From an uncultured Erysipelotrichaceae bacterium (GTDB lineage Bacteria > Bacillota_I > Bacilli_A > Erysipelotrichales > Erysipelotrichaceae), in contig CAJKOS010000084.1 in the NCBI GenBank assembly GCA_905201565.1, forward strand, positions 1 through 7,682: a stretch of 7,682 nt of DNA, written 5' to 3'. The translations under genes and the position numbers were made by a program. A model generated the notes under the pieces. That model worked only from the letters and a program-made list of their open reading frames with translations, was not told where the DNA came from and ran no database searches. Of this stretch, positions 1 to 6,523 are shown in pieces; the first letter of the stretch is position 1; each line of letters opens with the position of its first letter.

Positions 1-101
1 TTGCGGTAATGCCGCCCGGCCGTCACCAGCGTGACGGGATCGGCAGCGTCTTCTTCGTTCTGCTGCAGACCCTTGATGGAAATGATAACATCTTTTTTCA
101 T
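1..101 (-). CDS. DUF1934 (YwiB-like) domain protein, N-terminal fragment
   Basis: Only the first 33 codons are present; the gene continues past the left edge. The translation starts MKKDVIISIKGLQ, followed by an acidic stretch and LVTAGRHYR. This matches the usual beginning of the DUF1934 family, small proteins predicted to form a calycin-like beta-barrel and typified by Bacillus YwiB, whose role is unknown. The start at 101 is supported by AAGGAG at 120-115, although the 13-base spacing is long. The gene has its own probable promoter at 181-208 and is separated from fabZ by about 150 bases, so it is probably not part of the fatty acid operon. Its visible codons are richer in third-position G/C (about two thirds) than the upstream genes look, but the sample is tiny. 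In several Firmicutes this family sits beside argS, which cannot be checked here. The family call rests on the N-terminal pattern alone. Confidence 0.72.
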   Translation of the reverse strand, partial: MKKDVIISIKGLQQNEEDAADPVTLVTAGRHYR

Positions 102-141
102 AAAAACAAAGGATCTCCTTTGGGTAAAATCACGATAAAAC

Positions 142-158
142 CGCCCGGATCGCCCGGA
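142..158. repeat. 8-bp tandem direct repeat in DUF1934 leader
   Basis: Two copies of CGCCCGGA (plus strand 142-149 and 151-158) are separated by one base. They form a short G/C-rich island in otherwise A/T-rich DNA. They lie between the predicted promoter -10 (181-186) and the DUF1934 start codon, so they would be in the 5' untranslated leader. A direct repeat at this place could be an operator or a chance duplication; no regulator family is recognised. Confidence 0.5.
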
Positions 159-180
159 AAAACAGATCATCAATCACTTT

Positions 181-208
181 ACTATACCACAGAAAAGGAA
201 AAAAGCAA
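181..208 (-). promoter_or_regulatory. Probable sigma-A promoter for the DUF1934 gene
   Basis: Read on the minus strand, TATAGT (186-181) is preceded by TGG, which gives an extended -10 element (TGnTATAGT). A weak -35 candidate TTGCTT (208-203) lies 16 bases upstream. The surrounding tract is T-rich, as is common upstream of Firmicute promoters. Transcription would start near 174 and leave a leader of roughly 70 bases before the ATG at 101. The poor -35 match is partly offset by the extended -10. Confidence 0.45.
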
Positions 209-255
209 AACAAAAACTGCAAAAATACTGAAAACAGAAAAGTATGGCAAAATCA

Positions 256-570
256 TCAATTTTTCCGCAAAACAGAATTGAATTTTTGTTGACTTTCTGG
301 TATTCTTTTACCAAGATCGGGAAAAGCTGGCTTTTCCGGGTCTTTGAGCAAGAGCACAGCACCGGTTTGTGCCATGGCTTCCACAATCAATACACCAGGC
401 ATGACGCTCATTTCCGGGAAGTGGCCAAGGAATTGCATTTCATTGGCAGAGACGCATTTGATGCCGGTGATGGTTTTGTTTTCCTCATCCAGTTCTGTAA
501 TCCTGTCCACGAGCAGAAAGGGATAGCGATGAGGAATGATCTTTTTGATATCTTCGCTGGTTAGTACCAT
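256..570 (-). CDS. fabZ: 3-hydroxyacyl-ACP dehydratase FabZ, C-terminally truncated
   Basis: This gene encodes a FabZ-type hotdog-fold dehydratase, which removes water from 3-hydroxyacyl-ACP to give trans-2-enoyl-ACP in the cytosolic elongation cycle. Visible hallmarks are [13 protein letters not shown] (residues 11-23), [13 protein letters not shown] (48-60) with catalytic His50, and [12 protein letters not shown] (61-72) with catalytic Glu64. Homology stops near residue 83 (DPEKPAF). The expected segment, an FAGIDKxRFRRxVxPGD-like motif followed by the last beta strands, is replaced by about 21 unrelated residues and a stop. The product is 104 residues against the usual 140-150. The other two frames down to position 180 show no FabZ remnant, so this looks like a deletion or replacement rather than a simple frameshift. 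The start follows the fabF stop with no gap, and the ribosome site GGAGGA (580-575) lies inside the last fabF codons. The dimer and active-site tunnel should be damaged, so activity is doubtful unless another fabZ exists. Confidence 0.9.
   Translation of the reverse strand: MVLTSEDIKKIIPHRYPFLLVDRITELDEENKTITGIKCVSANEMQFLGHFPEMSVMPGVLIVEAMAQTGAVLLLKDPEKPAFPDLGKRIPESQQKFNSVLRKN
320..337. repeat. 18-bp palindrome at the fabZ homology breakpoint
   Basis: On the minus strand GGAAAAGCCAGCTTTTCC has perfect 8-base arms around a 2-base centre, which would fold as a 7-bp stem with a 4-base loop. It covers the codons of FabZ residues 79-84, exactly where similarity to the family ends. A second inverted repeat, TGGTA/TACCA with a 6-base loop, follows at 298-313. 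Neither has a following U-run, so an intrinsic terminator is not supported; a recombination or deletion hotspot is possible. Confidence 0.5.
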
Positions 571-1806
571 TTAGTCCTCCCATTTTTTGAAAATCAATGA
601 TGCATTATGACCACCAAAGCCAAGGGAATTGCTCATGGCATAGGTGTAGTTTTGTTTGCGGCATTTGTTTGGAACAATGTCCAGGTCACAGTCCGGATCA
701 GCCTTTTCATAGTGGATGGTAGCCGGAATGATGCCTTCCTTCAGGGCTTTGACACAGATGATGGCTTCTACTGCACCACTTGCGCCTAAAAGATGGCCGG
801 TGTTGCTTTTGGTAGAAGAGATGGCAAGGTGTTTTGCATGTTCACCAAAGGCTGCCTTGACAGCCAGTGTTTCGGCTTTGTCATTGAGACTTGTGGATGT
901 GCCATGGGCATTGATGTAGGCGATGTCTTCTTTTTGAATGCCGGCATCCGTTATGGCATTGACCATGGCCTTGGCACCACCACTTCCATCATTGAGCGGT
1001 GCAGTGATGTGATGGGCATCACAGCTTGCCCCATAGCCGACGATTTCACCAAGGATGGTGGCATTTCTTGCTTTGGCATGTGTCAGAGATTCAAGGACGA
1101 GAATGCCAGCACCTTCACCCATGACAAAGCCACTTCTTTCTGCGTCGAAGGGAATGCTTGCCCGTTCTGGATCAGTTCCTGTGTGTAATGCACGCATGGA
1201 TTGGAAACCGGCGATGGAGAGTGGGGTGATGGAAGCTTCTGCACCTCCTGTTACCATGACATCTTCATAGCCATCACGGATTTTGCGGAAGGCTTCACCA
1301 ATGGCATTGGCACCTGCTGCACAGGCGGTGACGACGCATTCACATGTGCCTCTGAGTCCCCAGTCAATGGCAATCTGACCAGCCGCAAGGTTGGACAGTG
1401 CCATCGGAATGAAGTAAGGAGAGACACGGGAAGGACCACGTTCTTCCATTGTTTTTTCACTTGTTTCAATGGTGGAAATACCCCCAATACCTGAGGCGAC
1501 AAGGCAGCCATAGCGTTCAGAATCCGCTTCATCTTTTGTTAGTCCTGCCATTTCCATTGCCTGTTTTGCGGCAATGCGGGCAAACTGGGTAAAGCGGTCA
1601 TTGAACTTGAGGTCGCGCTTGTTGAAGTATTGTTCCATATCGAGGTCTTTGACTTCTGCAGCAAGTTTTACCTTGTAGTCTGTTGTATCGAAATGTGTGA
1701 TAGGCGCAATGCCACAGTTTCCTTCTTTGATGGAAGTGAAGAGGGCTTCCACATCGTTTCCGATCGGTGTGACGGCACCCATGCCGGTAATGACAACTCT
1801 TTCCAT
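571..1806 (-). CDS. fabF: 3-oxoacyl-ACP synthase II (FabF)
   Basis: FabF condenses malonyl-ACP with a growing acyl-ACP, releasing CO2, and is the main chain-extending enzyme of the cycle. The protein is 411 residues, the normal FabF length. It starts with the typical MERVVITGMGAVTPIGN. The thiolase-fold catalytic triad is complete: Cys162 in VTACAAGAN, His301 in NAHGTSTSLND and His338 in SNTGHLLGASGA, with the conserved Lys at 333. The C-terminal gating loop reads SNSLGFGGHN (392-401). The start at 1806 is preceded by AAGGAGA, which overlaps the fabG stop, with a 9-base gap between the genes. The stop codon is followed immediately by the fabZ ATG, so the two are almost certainly translationally coupled. 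Nothing is truncated. FabF rather than FabB is inferred from motifs and operon position; FabB is rare in Firmicutes. Confidence 0.97.
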   Translation of the reverse strand: MERVVITGMGAVTPIGNDVEALFTSIKEGNCGIAPITHFDTTDYKVKLAAEVKDLDMEQYFNKRDLKFNDRFTQFARIAAKQAMEMAGLTKDEADSERYGCLVASGIGGISTIETSEKTMEERGPSRVSPYFIPMALSNLAAGQIAIDWGLRGTCECVVTACAAGANAIGEAFRKIRDGYEDVMVTGGAEASITPLSIAGFQSMRALHTGTDPERASIPFDAERSGFVMGEGAGILVLESLTHAKARNATILGEIVGYGASCDAHHITAPLNDGSGGAKAMVNAITDAGIQKEDIAYINAHGTSTSLNDKAETLAVKAAFGEHAKHLAISSTKSNTGHLLGASGAVEAIICVKALKEGIIPATIHYEKADPDCDLDIVPNKCRKQNYTYAMSNSLGFGGHNASLIFKKWED

Positions 1807-1815
1807 AGTATCTCC

Positions 1816-2559
1816 TTACATCACCATGCCGCCATCGACATGGATTACCTGACCTGTTACATAGCTGAAGGCATCAGAAGCAAGTGCATAGCATACATCT
1901 GCGACCTGTTCTGGTCTGCCGAATTTCTTAAGTGGAATGGCTGATAGCATTTTTTCTTTGTCCGCATCTTTGAGGGAAGCGGTCATGTCTGTTTCGATGA
2001 AACCTGGCGCAATGGCATTGACCCGGATGTTGCGGGAGGATAGCTCCTTTGCGACAGATTTGGTAAGACCGATGATGCCTGCTTTGCTGGCAGCATAGTT
2101 TGCCTGACCACCATTGCCGATGATGCCGACAACACTGGAGAGGTTGATAATCGAACCGCTTTTCTGTTTCATCATGATCCTTGTGACATTCTGTATGCAG
2201 TTGAATGCACCGGTGAGATTGACTTGGATGACATGGTTGAAGTCTTCTGGTGTCATGCGGATGAGCAGACCGTCTTTTGTGATTCCGGAATTGTTGACAA
2301 GGACATCAATTCTTCCGAGTGTTTCCATGATGGAGTTGATCATGGCTTTGACACTGTCATAGTCACTGACATCTGCCTGTATGATTATGGCTTTGACACC
2401 ATAGCTTTCCGCTTCTGCTTTTGTTTCTTCTGCAGCAGCTTTTGAACCATTGTAATTGATGATGACATCATAGCCTTCCCTGGCAAATTTCAATGCGATG
2501 GCTTTGCCTATACCACGTGCACCACCTGTCACAAGGGCTGTTTTCCTTATTTCTTCCAT
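1816..2559 (-). CDS. fabG: 3-oxoacyl-ACP reductase FabG
   Basis: FabG is the NADPH-dependent short-chain dehydrogenase that reduces 3-oxoacyl-ACP to 3-hydroxyacyl-ACP. With the start chosen here it has 247 residues, the usual size. The Rossmann dinucleotide motif TGGARGIG is at 11-18, NNSG at 89-92 (NNAG in many relatives), and the catalytic tetrad is Asn114, Ser142, Tyr155 and Lys159 in YAASK. The C-terminal GRPEQVADVCYALASD and YVTGQVIHVDGG blocks are typical of FabG. A longer reading from 2568 adds MYR, but its ATG is only 2 bases from the AAAGGA site, whereas the ATG at 2559 is 10 bases away and gives the normal N-terminus. The gene overlaps the end of fabD by 13 bases, so it is translationally coupled to it. 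Confidence 0.96.
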   Translation of the reverse strand: MEEIRKTALVTGGARGIGKAIALKFAREGYDVIINYNGSKAAAEETKAEAESYGVKAIIIQADVSDYDSVKAMINSIMETLGRIDVLVNNSGITKDGLLIRMTPEDFNHVIQVNLTGAFNCIQNVTRIMMKQKSGSIINLSSVVGIIGNGGQANYAASKAGIIGLTKSVAKELSSRNIRVNAIAPGFIETDMTASLKDADKEKMLSAIPLKKFGRPEQVADVCYALASDAFSYVTGQVIHVDGGMVM

Positions 2560-3482
2560 TCTGTACATATCCTTTCAAGGTCTTCAACGGTATTGATGGT
2601 ATAGACCTTTACATCGCGGCTGATCTTGCGCACAAAGCCACTGAGTGTTTTGCCTGGACCAATTTCCACAAAGGTATCCGCGCCATCGTTGATCATGTTG
2701 CGGATGGTTTCTTCCATGCGCACACTGTGAGAGATCTGCTTTGTCAACAGCTCTACAAGGTCTTCCTTACTGCCTGCATGTTCATCACAACCGGTGAGGT
2801 TGTGGTAGACAGGGATGCGTGGGGCGTGGATTTCACTTTGTTCGAGGACTTTGTTGAGCTCTTTTGATGCTTCGCTTAGCAAAGAACTGTGGAAGGCACC
2901 GCTGACCACAAGGGAAATGACCCTTCTTGCGCCTTTTTCCAATAGCAGTGGTTCAGCTTCCATAAGGGCTTCCTTATGTCCGGTGATGACAATTTGTCCC
3001 GGGCAGTTGTAGTTGGCAATTTCCAATACATGACCTTCATGGCTGATGGTTTTGCATACTTCGAGAATCGTTTCGGCATCGAGGTTTAATACCGCTGCCA
3101 TGCCGGTAGTGCCTTCTGGAAGTGCATTCGCCATGATCTTTCCACGCTGTTCCACGATGGAAACAGCAGTCTCTGGTGTCATAGCACCTGAAGCAACAAG
3201 GGCACTGTATTCCCCAAGGGAAAGACCTGCCACCATATCCGGAACGATGCCTTCCTGTTCAAGGGCTTTGCATATGCTGGTAGAAACCGCAACGATGCAT
3301 GCCTGGCAATAGGCGGTGTTGTTGAGGGTTTCTGCTGGTCCTTCATAGGAAACCTTTTTGATATCAAAGCTGCAATGAAGGCTGTCCATCAGGGCTTTAG
3401 CAGCAGGGTTATGTTCATAGAAATCTTTGCCCATGCCAGGGGTCTGTGCTCCCTGACCGGCAAACAGAAATGCTGTTTTCAT
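2547..3482 (-). CDS. fabD: Malonyl-CoA:ACP transacylase FabD
   Basis: FabD moves the malonyl group from malonyl-CoA to the phosphopantetheine arm of acyl carrier protein, supplying both FabH and FabF. The protein has 311 residues, a normal length. It shows the oxyanion-hole motif GQGAQ (9-13), nucleophile Ser88 in GLSLGEYSAL (86-95), carboxylate-binding Arg113 in EQRGKIM, NYNCPGQIVITG (157-168), catalytic His198 in SGAFHSS, and VEIGPGKTLSG (272-282). The start at 3482 lies 2 bases after the stop of the preceding FMN-protein gene, whose last codons supply a GGAG ribosome site. The 3' end overlaps fabG. All catalytic residues are present. The acyl carrier protein it would load is not encoded in the window. 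Confidence 0.97.
   Translation of the reverse strand: MKTAFLFAGQGAQTPGMGKDFYEHNPAAKALMDSLHCSFDIKKVSYEGPAETLNNTAYCQACIVAVSTSICKALEQEGIVPDMVAGLSLGEYSALVASGAMTPETAVSIVEQRGKIMANALPEGTTGMAAVLNLDAETILEVCKTISHEGHVLEIANYNCPGQIVITGHKEALMEAEPLLLEKGARRVISLVVSGAFHSSLLSEASKELNKVLEQSEIHAPRIPVYHNLTGCDEHAGSKEDLVELLTKQISHSVRMEETIRNMINDGADTFVEIGPGKTLSGFVRKISRDVKVYTINTVEDLERICTEWKK
2570..2575 (-). promoter_or_regulatory. Ribosome binding site that decides the fabG start
   Basis: AAAGGA on the minus strand lies within the last codons of fabD. It is 10 bases upstream of the ATG at 2559 but only 1-2 bases upstream of the ATG at 2568, which favours the shorter FabG product. Confidence 0.6.
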
Positions 3483-3484
3483 TA

Positions 3485-4534
3485 CTATTCTCCAATCAAT
3501 TCTTTCATGAGGCTGTGTACATCACTGATGTGATCGATACGTGCAGCGCTTGTGCTTGTAAAGAACAATCCGTTTTCCGTATCACCTTTAGCAGCATGGA
3601 TCAGTGCACGGGTAATGCAATACGGTGTAGAGGCTGGGTTGCAGGGAACCATACAGCCATAGCATTTTGTGATGGTTTGTGGCTCACCGTTTTCCATTTG
3701 TCTTACAAAGCTGTTGCGGATGGCACGTCCTGGCATACCTGCCGGACTTTTGACAAGGACGATGTCTTCTCTTTTTGCATGGACGATCATTTCCTTGAAG
3801 CCTGTTGCTGCATCACATTCCTTTGTGGCAATGAAGCGGGTAGCCATCTGTACACCATCTGCCCCAAGGTTCATGAAGTGAATGATGTCTTCATGGCTGT
3901 ATATGCCACCTGCCACAAAGAGGGGGATGTGTTTGTTGTACTTTGTTTCAAATGGTTTGACGACATCGAGTACTTCTTTGAGGATGGCTTCATTGCTTTG
4001 GCATGTGTGATTTTGAAGATCTTCCTTCTTGAAACCGAGGTGACCACCAGCCTCATGTCCTTCCATGATGATGGCATCCGGTATGACGTGGTGGTGTCTG
4101 TCCCACATGGAAAGGATGACCTTTGCGGCTTTGGCACTGGATACGATAGGCGCCATCATACAGCGGCCATTGACATATTCCGGTAATTGCAGTGGCAATC
4201 CTGCACCGGAGATAATGAGGTCCGCTCCTGCTTCAATAGCAGTGTTGACATAGAGGTCATAGTGCTGTGCTGCTACCATGACATTGACACCCAGAATGCC
4301 AGGTGTCTGCTTTGCATGTTGGATTTCCCGTTTCAATGCACGGATGTTTGCCTGTACGGGATTTGTGGCAAAGTCAGGTTCATCAAATCCCGGCATTGCA
4401 GCAGAGATGACACCAATGCCTCCTTCCTTCATGACGGCACTTGCAAGGTTTGCCATCGATATGCCAATGCCCATTCCACCCTGGATGATGGGAACTGGTA
4501 CTGTCTTTGAACCAAGGGTAACTTGTTTTAACAT
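3485..4534 (-). CDS. FMN-dependent nitronate monooxygenase-family protein (FabK paralogue) with a C-terminal four-Cys motif
   Basis: This 349-residue protein belongs to the TIM-barrel FMN family of nitronate monooxygenase (2-nitropropane dioxygenase) and FabK. Seen directly: N-terminal PIIQGGMGIGIS (15-26), IISGAGLPLQLP (107-118), IIMEGHEAGGHLG (155-167) with the conserved His region of the active site, and phosphate-binding segments VAGGIYS (207-213) and LGADGVQMATRF (223-234). Unlike the neighbouring FabK, it ends with four cysteines, Cys291, Cys294, Cys298 and Cys306, spaced CX2CX3CX7C. Similar tails occur in clostridial proteins annotated as nitronate monooxygenase, but I know of no assigned function for them. 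The gene overlaps fabK by 7 bases and fabD follows after 2 bases, so it is co-expressed with fatty acid synthesis. Options are a second enoyl-ACP reductase, a UfaA-like enzyme for unsaturated fatty acid synthesis, or a true nitronate oxidase; operon context favours an acyl-ACP role. Family confident, substrate unknown. Confidence 0.85.
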   Translation of the reverse strand: MLKQVTLGSKTVPVPIIQGGMGIGISMANLASAVMKEGGIGVISAAMPGFDEPDFATNPVQANIRALKREIQHAKQTPGILGVNVMVAAQHYDLYVNTAIEAGADLIISGAGLPLQLPEYVNGRCMMAPIVSSAKAAKVILSMWDRHHHVIPDAIIMEGHEAGGHLGFKKEDLQNHTCQSNEAILKEVLDVVKPFETKYNKHIPLFVAGGIYSHEDIIHFMNLGADGVQMATRFIATKECDAATGFKEMIVHAKREDIVLVKSPAGMPGRAIRNSFVRQMENGEPQTITKCYGCMVPCNPASTPYCITRALIHAAKGDTENGLFFTSTSAARIDHISDVHSLMKELIGE

Positions 4535-5475
4535 CCAACAGCCTCAAGCTTGTGCTGCAGTTGTTTGAGCTGATTTCTCGAATCTTCCATCATGTTTTCA
4601 AAGATGTTCTGCAGTGGTCGTATTTCTTTACAGAGTCCTGCGACTTGTCCCATCATGACTGAACCTGTTTTCATGTCACCATCAAATACGGCTCTCCGTA
4701 ATCCGCCTAGTGTCAGCTTTTCCATTTCTTCGCGCGGTGCACCAGTGTGTTCGAGTTTGAGATACTCTCTGCTCATCGGATTTTTAAGAATGCGAACAGG
4801 TGTGTTGAGGGTTCTTCCGGTGACGACGGTATCGGTGTCTTTAGCCTTGAGCACTGCCTGTTTGTAGTTTTCGTGGATTGGGCATTCTGTGCTGGCAAGA
4901 AGGCATGTGCCTACCTGTACACCGATAGCACCAAGGGACAATGCGGCATTGAAGCCACGTCCATCAGCAATACCACCTGCAGCGATGACAGGAATGTTTA
5001 CGGCATCGACTACCTGAGGGACAAGGGCCATGGTTGTCTGTTCATTGACATGACCACCTGCTTCTGTGCCTTCGGCAATGATACCATCTGCCCCTGCCCG
5101 CTCCATGCGGATGGCAAGTGCAACACTTGCGACAACAGGGAACACCTTTGTGCCGCTTGCCTTGAGCATTTCCATATATTTTCCGGGATTTCCTGCCCCA
5201 GTTGTGACTACCGGTACTTTTTCCTCAGCAATGACATGCATGATGGCATCGGTGTCAGGGTTCATTAACATGACATTGACGCCAAAAGGCTTGTCTGTAA
5301 GCGATTTGAGAGTATGGATGGCATTTCTGACTTCTTCTGCATGCATGGCACCTGTGCCAAGAATGCCAAGGGCACCGGCATTGGATACCGCCGCCGCAAA
5401 TTCTGCGGTCGCAATATTTGCCATGGCTCCCTGAAAGATCGGATATTTGATACCAAGCATTTCATTGATCATCAT
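4528..5475 (-). CDS. fabK: Enoyl-ACP reductase II (FabK)
   Basis: FabK is the FMN-containing enoyl-ACP reductase that completes each elongation cycle using NAD(P)H, replacing FabI in many Firmicutes. The 315-residue product aligns well by eye with streptococcal FabK. Shared blocks include YPIFQGAMANIA (11-22), LTDKPFGVNVMLM, VTTGAGNPGKYME, AEGTEAGGHV with its conserved active-site His, VPQVVDAVNIPVIAAGGIADGRG, LGAIGVQVGT and GSVMMGQVAGL. It lacks the C-terminal cysteine motif of the next gene. The ATG at 5475 lies 8 bases from a strong AGGAGG (5489-5484), better placed than the adjacent ATG at 5472. The gene begins inside the end of fabH (14-base overlap) and overlaps the next gene by 7 bases. 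No FabI is present, so this is the best candidate for the essential enoyl reductase. Confidence 0.95.
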   Translation of the reverse strand: MMINEMLGIKYPIFQGAMANIATAEFAAAVSNAGALGILGTGAMHAEEVRNAIHTLKSLTDKPFGVNVMLMNPDTDAIMHVIAEEKVPVVTTGAGNPGKYMEMLKASGTKVFPVVASVALAIRMERAGADGIIAEGTEAGGHVNEQTTMALVPQVVDAVNIPVIAAGGIADGRGFNAALSLGAIGVQVGTCLLASTECPIHENYKQAVLKAKDTDTVVTGRTLNTPVRILKNPMSREYLKLEHTGAPREEMEKLTLGGLRRAVFDGDMKTGSVMMGQVAGLCKEIRPLQNIFENMMEDSRNQLKQLQHKLEAVGC

Positions 5476-6442
5476 TTTGTTTTCCTCCTGTCTCTATCCG
5501 GCAGGCACCCCAGGTGAATCCTGCCCCAAATCCAACGAGTACAATGGTCATATTGTCGTGAATTCTTCCTTCTTCCCATGCTGCGGCAAGGGCGATTGGT
5601 ACGCTGGCACTGGATGTGTTGCCGAATTCATCGAGGTTGATGACCATCTTTTCCATTGGTATTTTCATTTTCTTACTGACATAGTCGAGTATTCTCTGGT
5701 TTGCCTGATGGGGAATGATGAGGTCGATGGTATCGATATCATCATCCTGCATGACGGCATGGATGGCATCCGGCATGGCACGTGTCGCAAAGCGGAATAC
5801 TTCCCGTCCGTTCATTTCGAGATACTGCTTGTCTTCTTTGACATTGTGCATGTCTTTCTGCAGGCTTCTTGAGCCACAATACAGGGCATGGGCAGTATCG
5901 CCGGAACTCCTTGCATAGAATGTCATGGACGCATTTTCATCACGTTCAATAACGCAGGCTCCAGCACCGTCTCCAAATAACACACAGGTGCTGCGATCTT
6001 CCCAGTTAAGGATTTTGGAGAGTGTTTCGGCTCCGATCACCAGCCCGTAACCTTCCTGTAAAAGAGAAGAAGCGGTTTGCAAGGCAAACAAAAAACCGGA
6101 ACATGCAGCATTGAGGTCAAATGCCATGATGTTGTCTTCATTGAGACCAAGTGCCGCCTGTACCATGCAGGCGACCGATGGTGTGACGCAATCTGGTGTG
6201 AGTGTTGCGACAATGATGAGACGGATGTCGTGCGGATTGATACCTGCACTTTGGATGGCATTTGCCGCGGCTTCTATTGCAAGGTCACTTGTGTTTCTGC
6301 TGGAAGAAATGTAACGTGAGCGGATACCGGTACGGGTTGTAATCCATTCATCACTTGTTTCAACAATATTTTCCAAATCCTTGTTTGTGATTTTTTGCTC
6401 TCCTGCAGCTTTTCCACAGCCGATGATTCTTACATGTTCCAT
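5462..6442 (-). CDS. fabH: 3-oxoacyl-ACP synthase III (FabH)
   Basis: FabH starts each fatty acid by condensing acetyl-CoA or another short acyl-CoA with malonyl-ACP; its primer preference helps set straight or branched chains. The protein has 326 residues, the normal length. The catalytic triad is complete: Cys114 in LNAACSGF (110-117), His245 in IPHQAN (243-248) and Asn275 in GNTSSAS (274-280). Other typical blocks are TSDEWITTRTGIRSRYI (29-45), LFGDGAGA (155-162) and the C-terminal GFGAGFTWGA. The start at 6442 follows GGGGGA (6454-6449) at 6 bases. The apparent 76-base gap to accA is explained below as a frameshifted accA end; with the frame restored, accA would overlap fabH by 13 bases, like the other junctions. 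Primer specificity cannot be read with confidence. Confidence 0.97.
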   Translation of the reverse strand: MEHVRIIGCGKAAGEQKITNKDLENIVETSDEWITTRTGIRSRYISSSRNTSDLAIEAAANAIQSAGINPHDIRLIIVATLTPDCVTPSVACMVQAALGLNEDNIMAFDLNAACSGFLFALQTASSLLQEGYGLVIGAETLSKILNWEDRSTCVLFGDGAGACVIERDENASMTFYARSSGDTAHALYCGSRSLQKDMHNVKEDKQYLEMNGREVFRFATRAMPDAIHAVMQDDDIDTIDLIIPHQANQRILDYVSKKMKIPMEKMVINLDEFGNTSSASVPIALAAAWEEGRIHDNMTIVLVGFGAGFTWGACRIETGGKQNDDQ

Positions 6443-6523
6443 GCGGTGTCCCCCAAGTGTCTGAACCGCTCCATACGCTGGTCTGGAAGGGCCGATGGCT
6501 TTTTATCCTGCAATTCATTTAAA
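6430..6523 (-). pseudogene. accA: Out-of-frame 3' end of accA
   Basis: After the accA stop at 6521-6519, the -1 frame stays open and encodes about 30 residues containing QRMERFRHLG, ending at a TAA at 6432-6430. This resembles the conserved AccA C-terminus, for example RRYQRLMSYG in E. coli, and lies at nearly the same distance from the EP-x-GGA motif as in that protein. Restoring one T in the TTT run near 6521-6523 would join DLLL to LNELQDKK and give a product of about 306 residues. The restored end would overlap fabH by 13 bases, matching the overlap style of this operon. This is either a real recent truncation or a one-base sequence error. Confidence 0.72.

Noticed and set aside
180..320. 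Simple frameshift explaining the short fabZ
   Set aside because: All three minus-strand frames were read and none contains FabZ C-terminal motifs such as RFRxxVxPGD.
278..320. TTGACT on the plus strand (near 289) as a -35 element
   Set aside because: The sequence 17 bases downstream (CAAGAT) is a poor -10, and no plus-strand gene follows.
320..337. Palindrome as an intrinsic terminator for the fab operon
   Set aside because: The stem is A/T-rich, it lies within the fabZ frame, and it is followed by CGATCTTGG rather than a U-run.
552..571. GGTACTAA on the minus strand, resembling one half of the FapR operator
   Set aside because: Only one half-site matches; the bases are the first fabZ codons (ATG GTA CTA AC) and the other half does not fit. 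Probably chance.
3446..4186. A 246-codon open frame on the plus strand
   Set aside because: It is antisense to fabD and the FMN paralogue, both with complete family motifs. Its translation is Cys/His/Phe-rich and resembles no family; it is a shadow frame. The other plus-strand frames (for example 4747-5268, 6930-7430) are judged the same way.
6400..6518. Small frame starting MNCRIK directly after the accA stop
   Set aside because: It has no ribosome site, resembles nothing, and overlaps the more convincing out-of-frame AccA tail.
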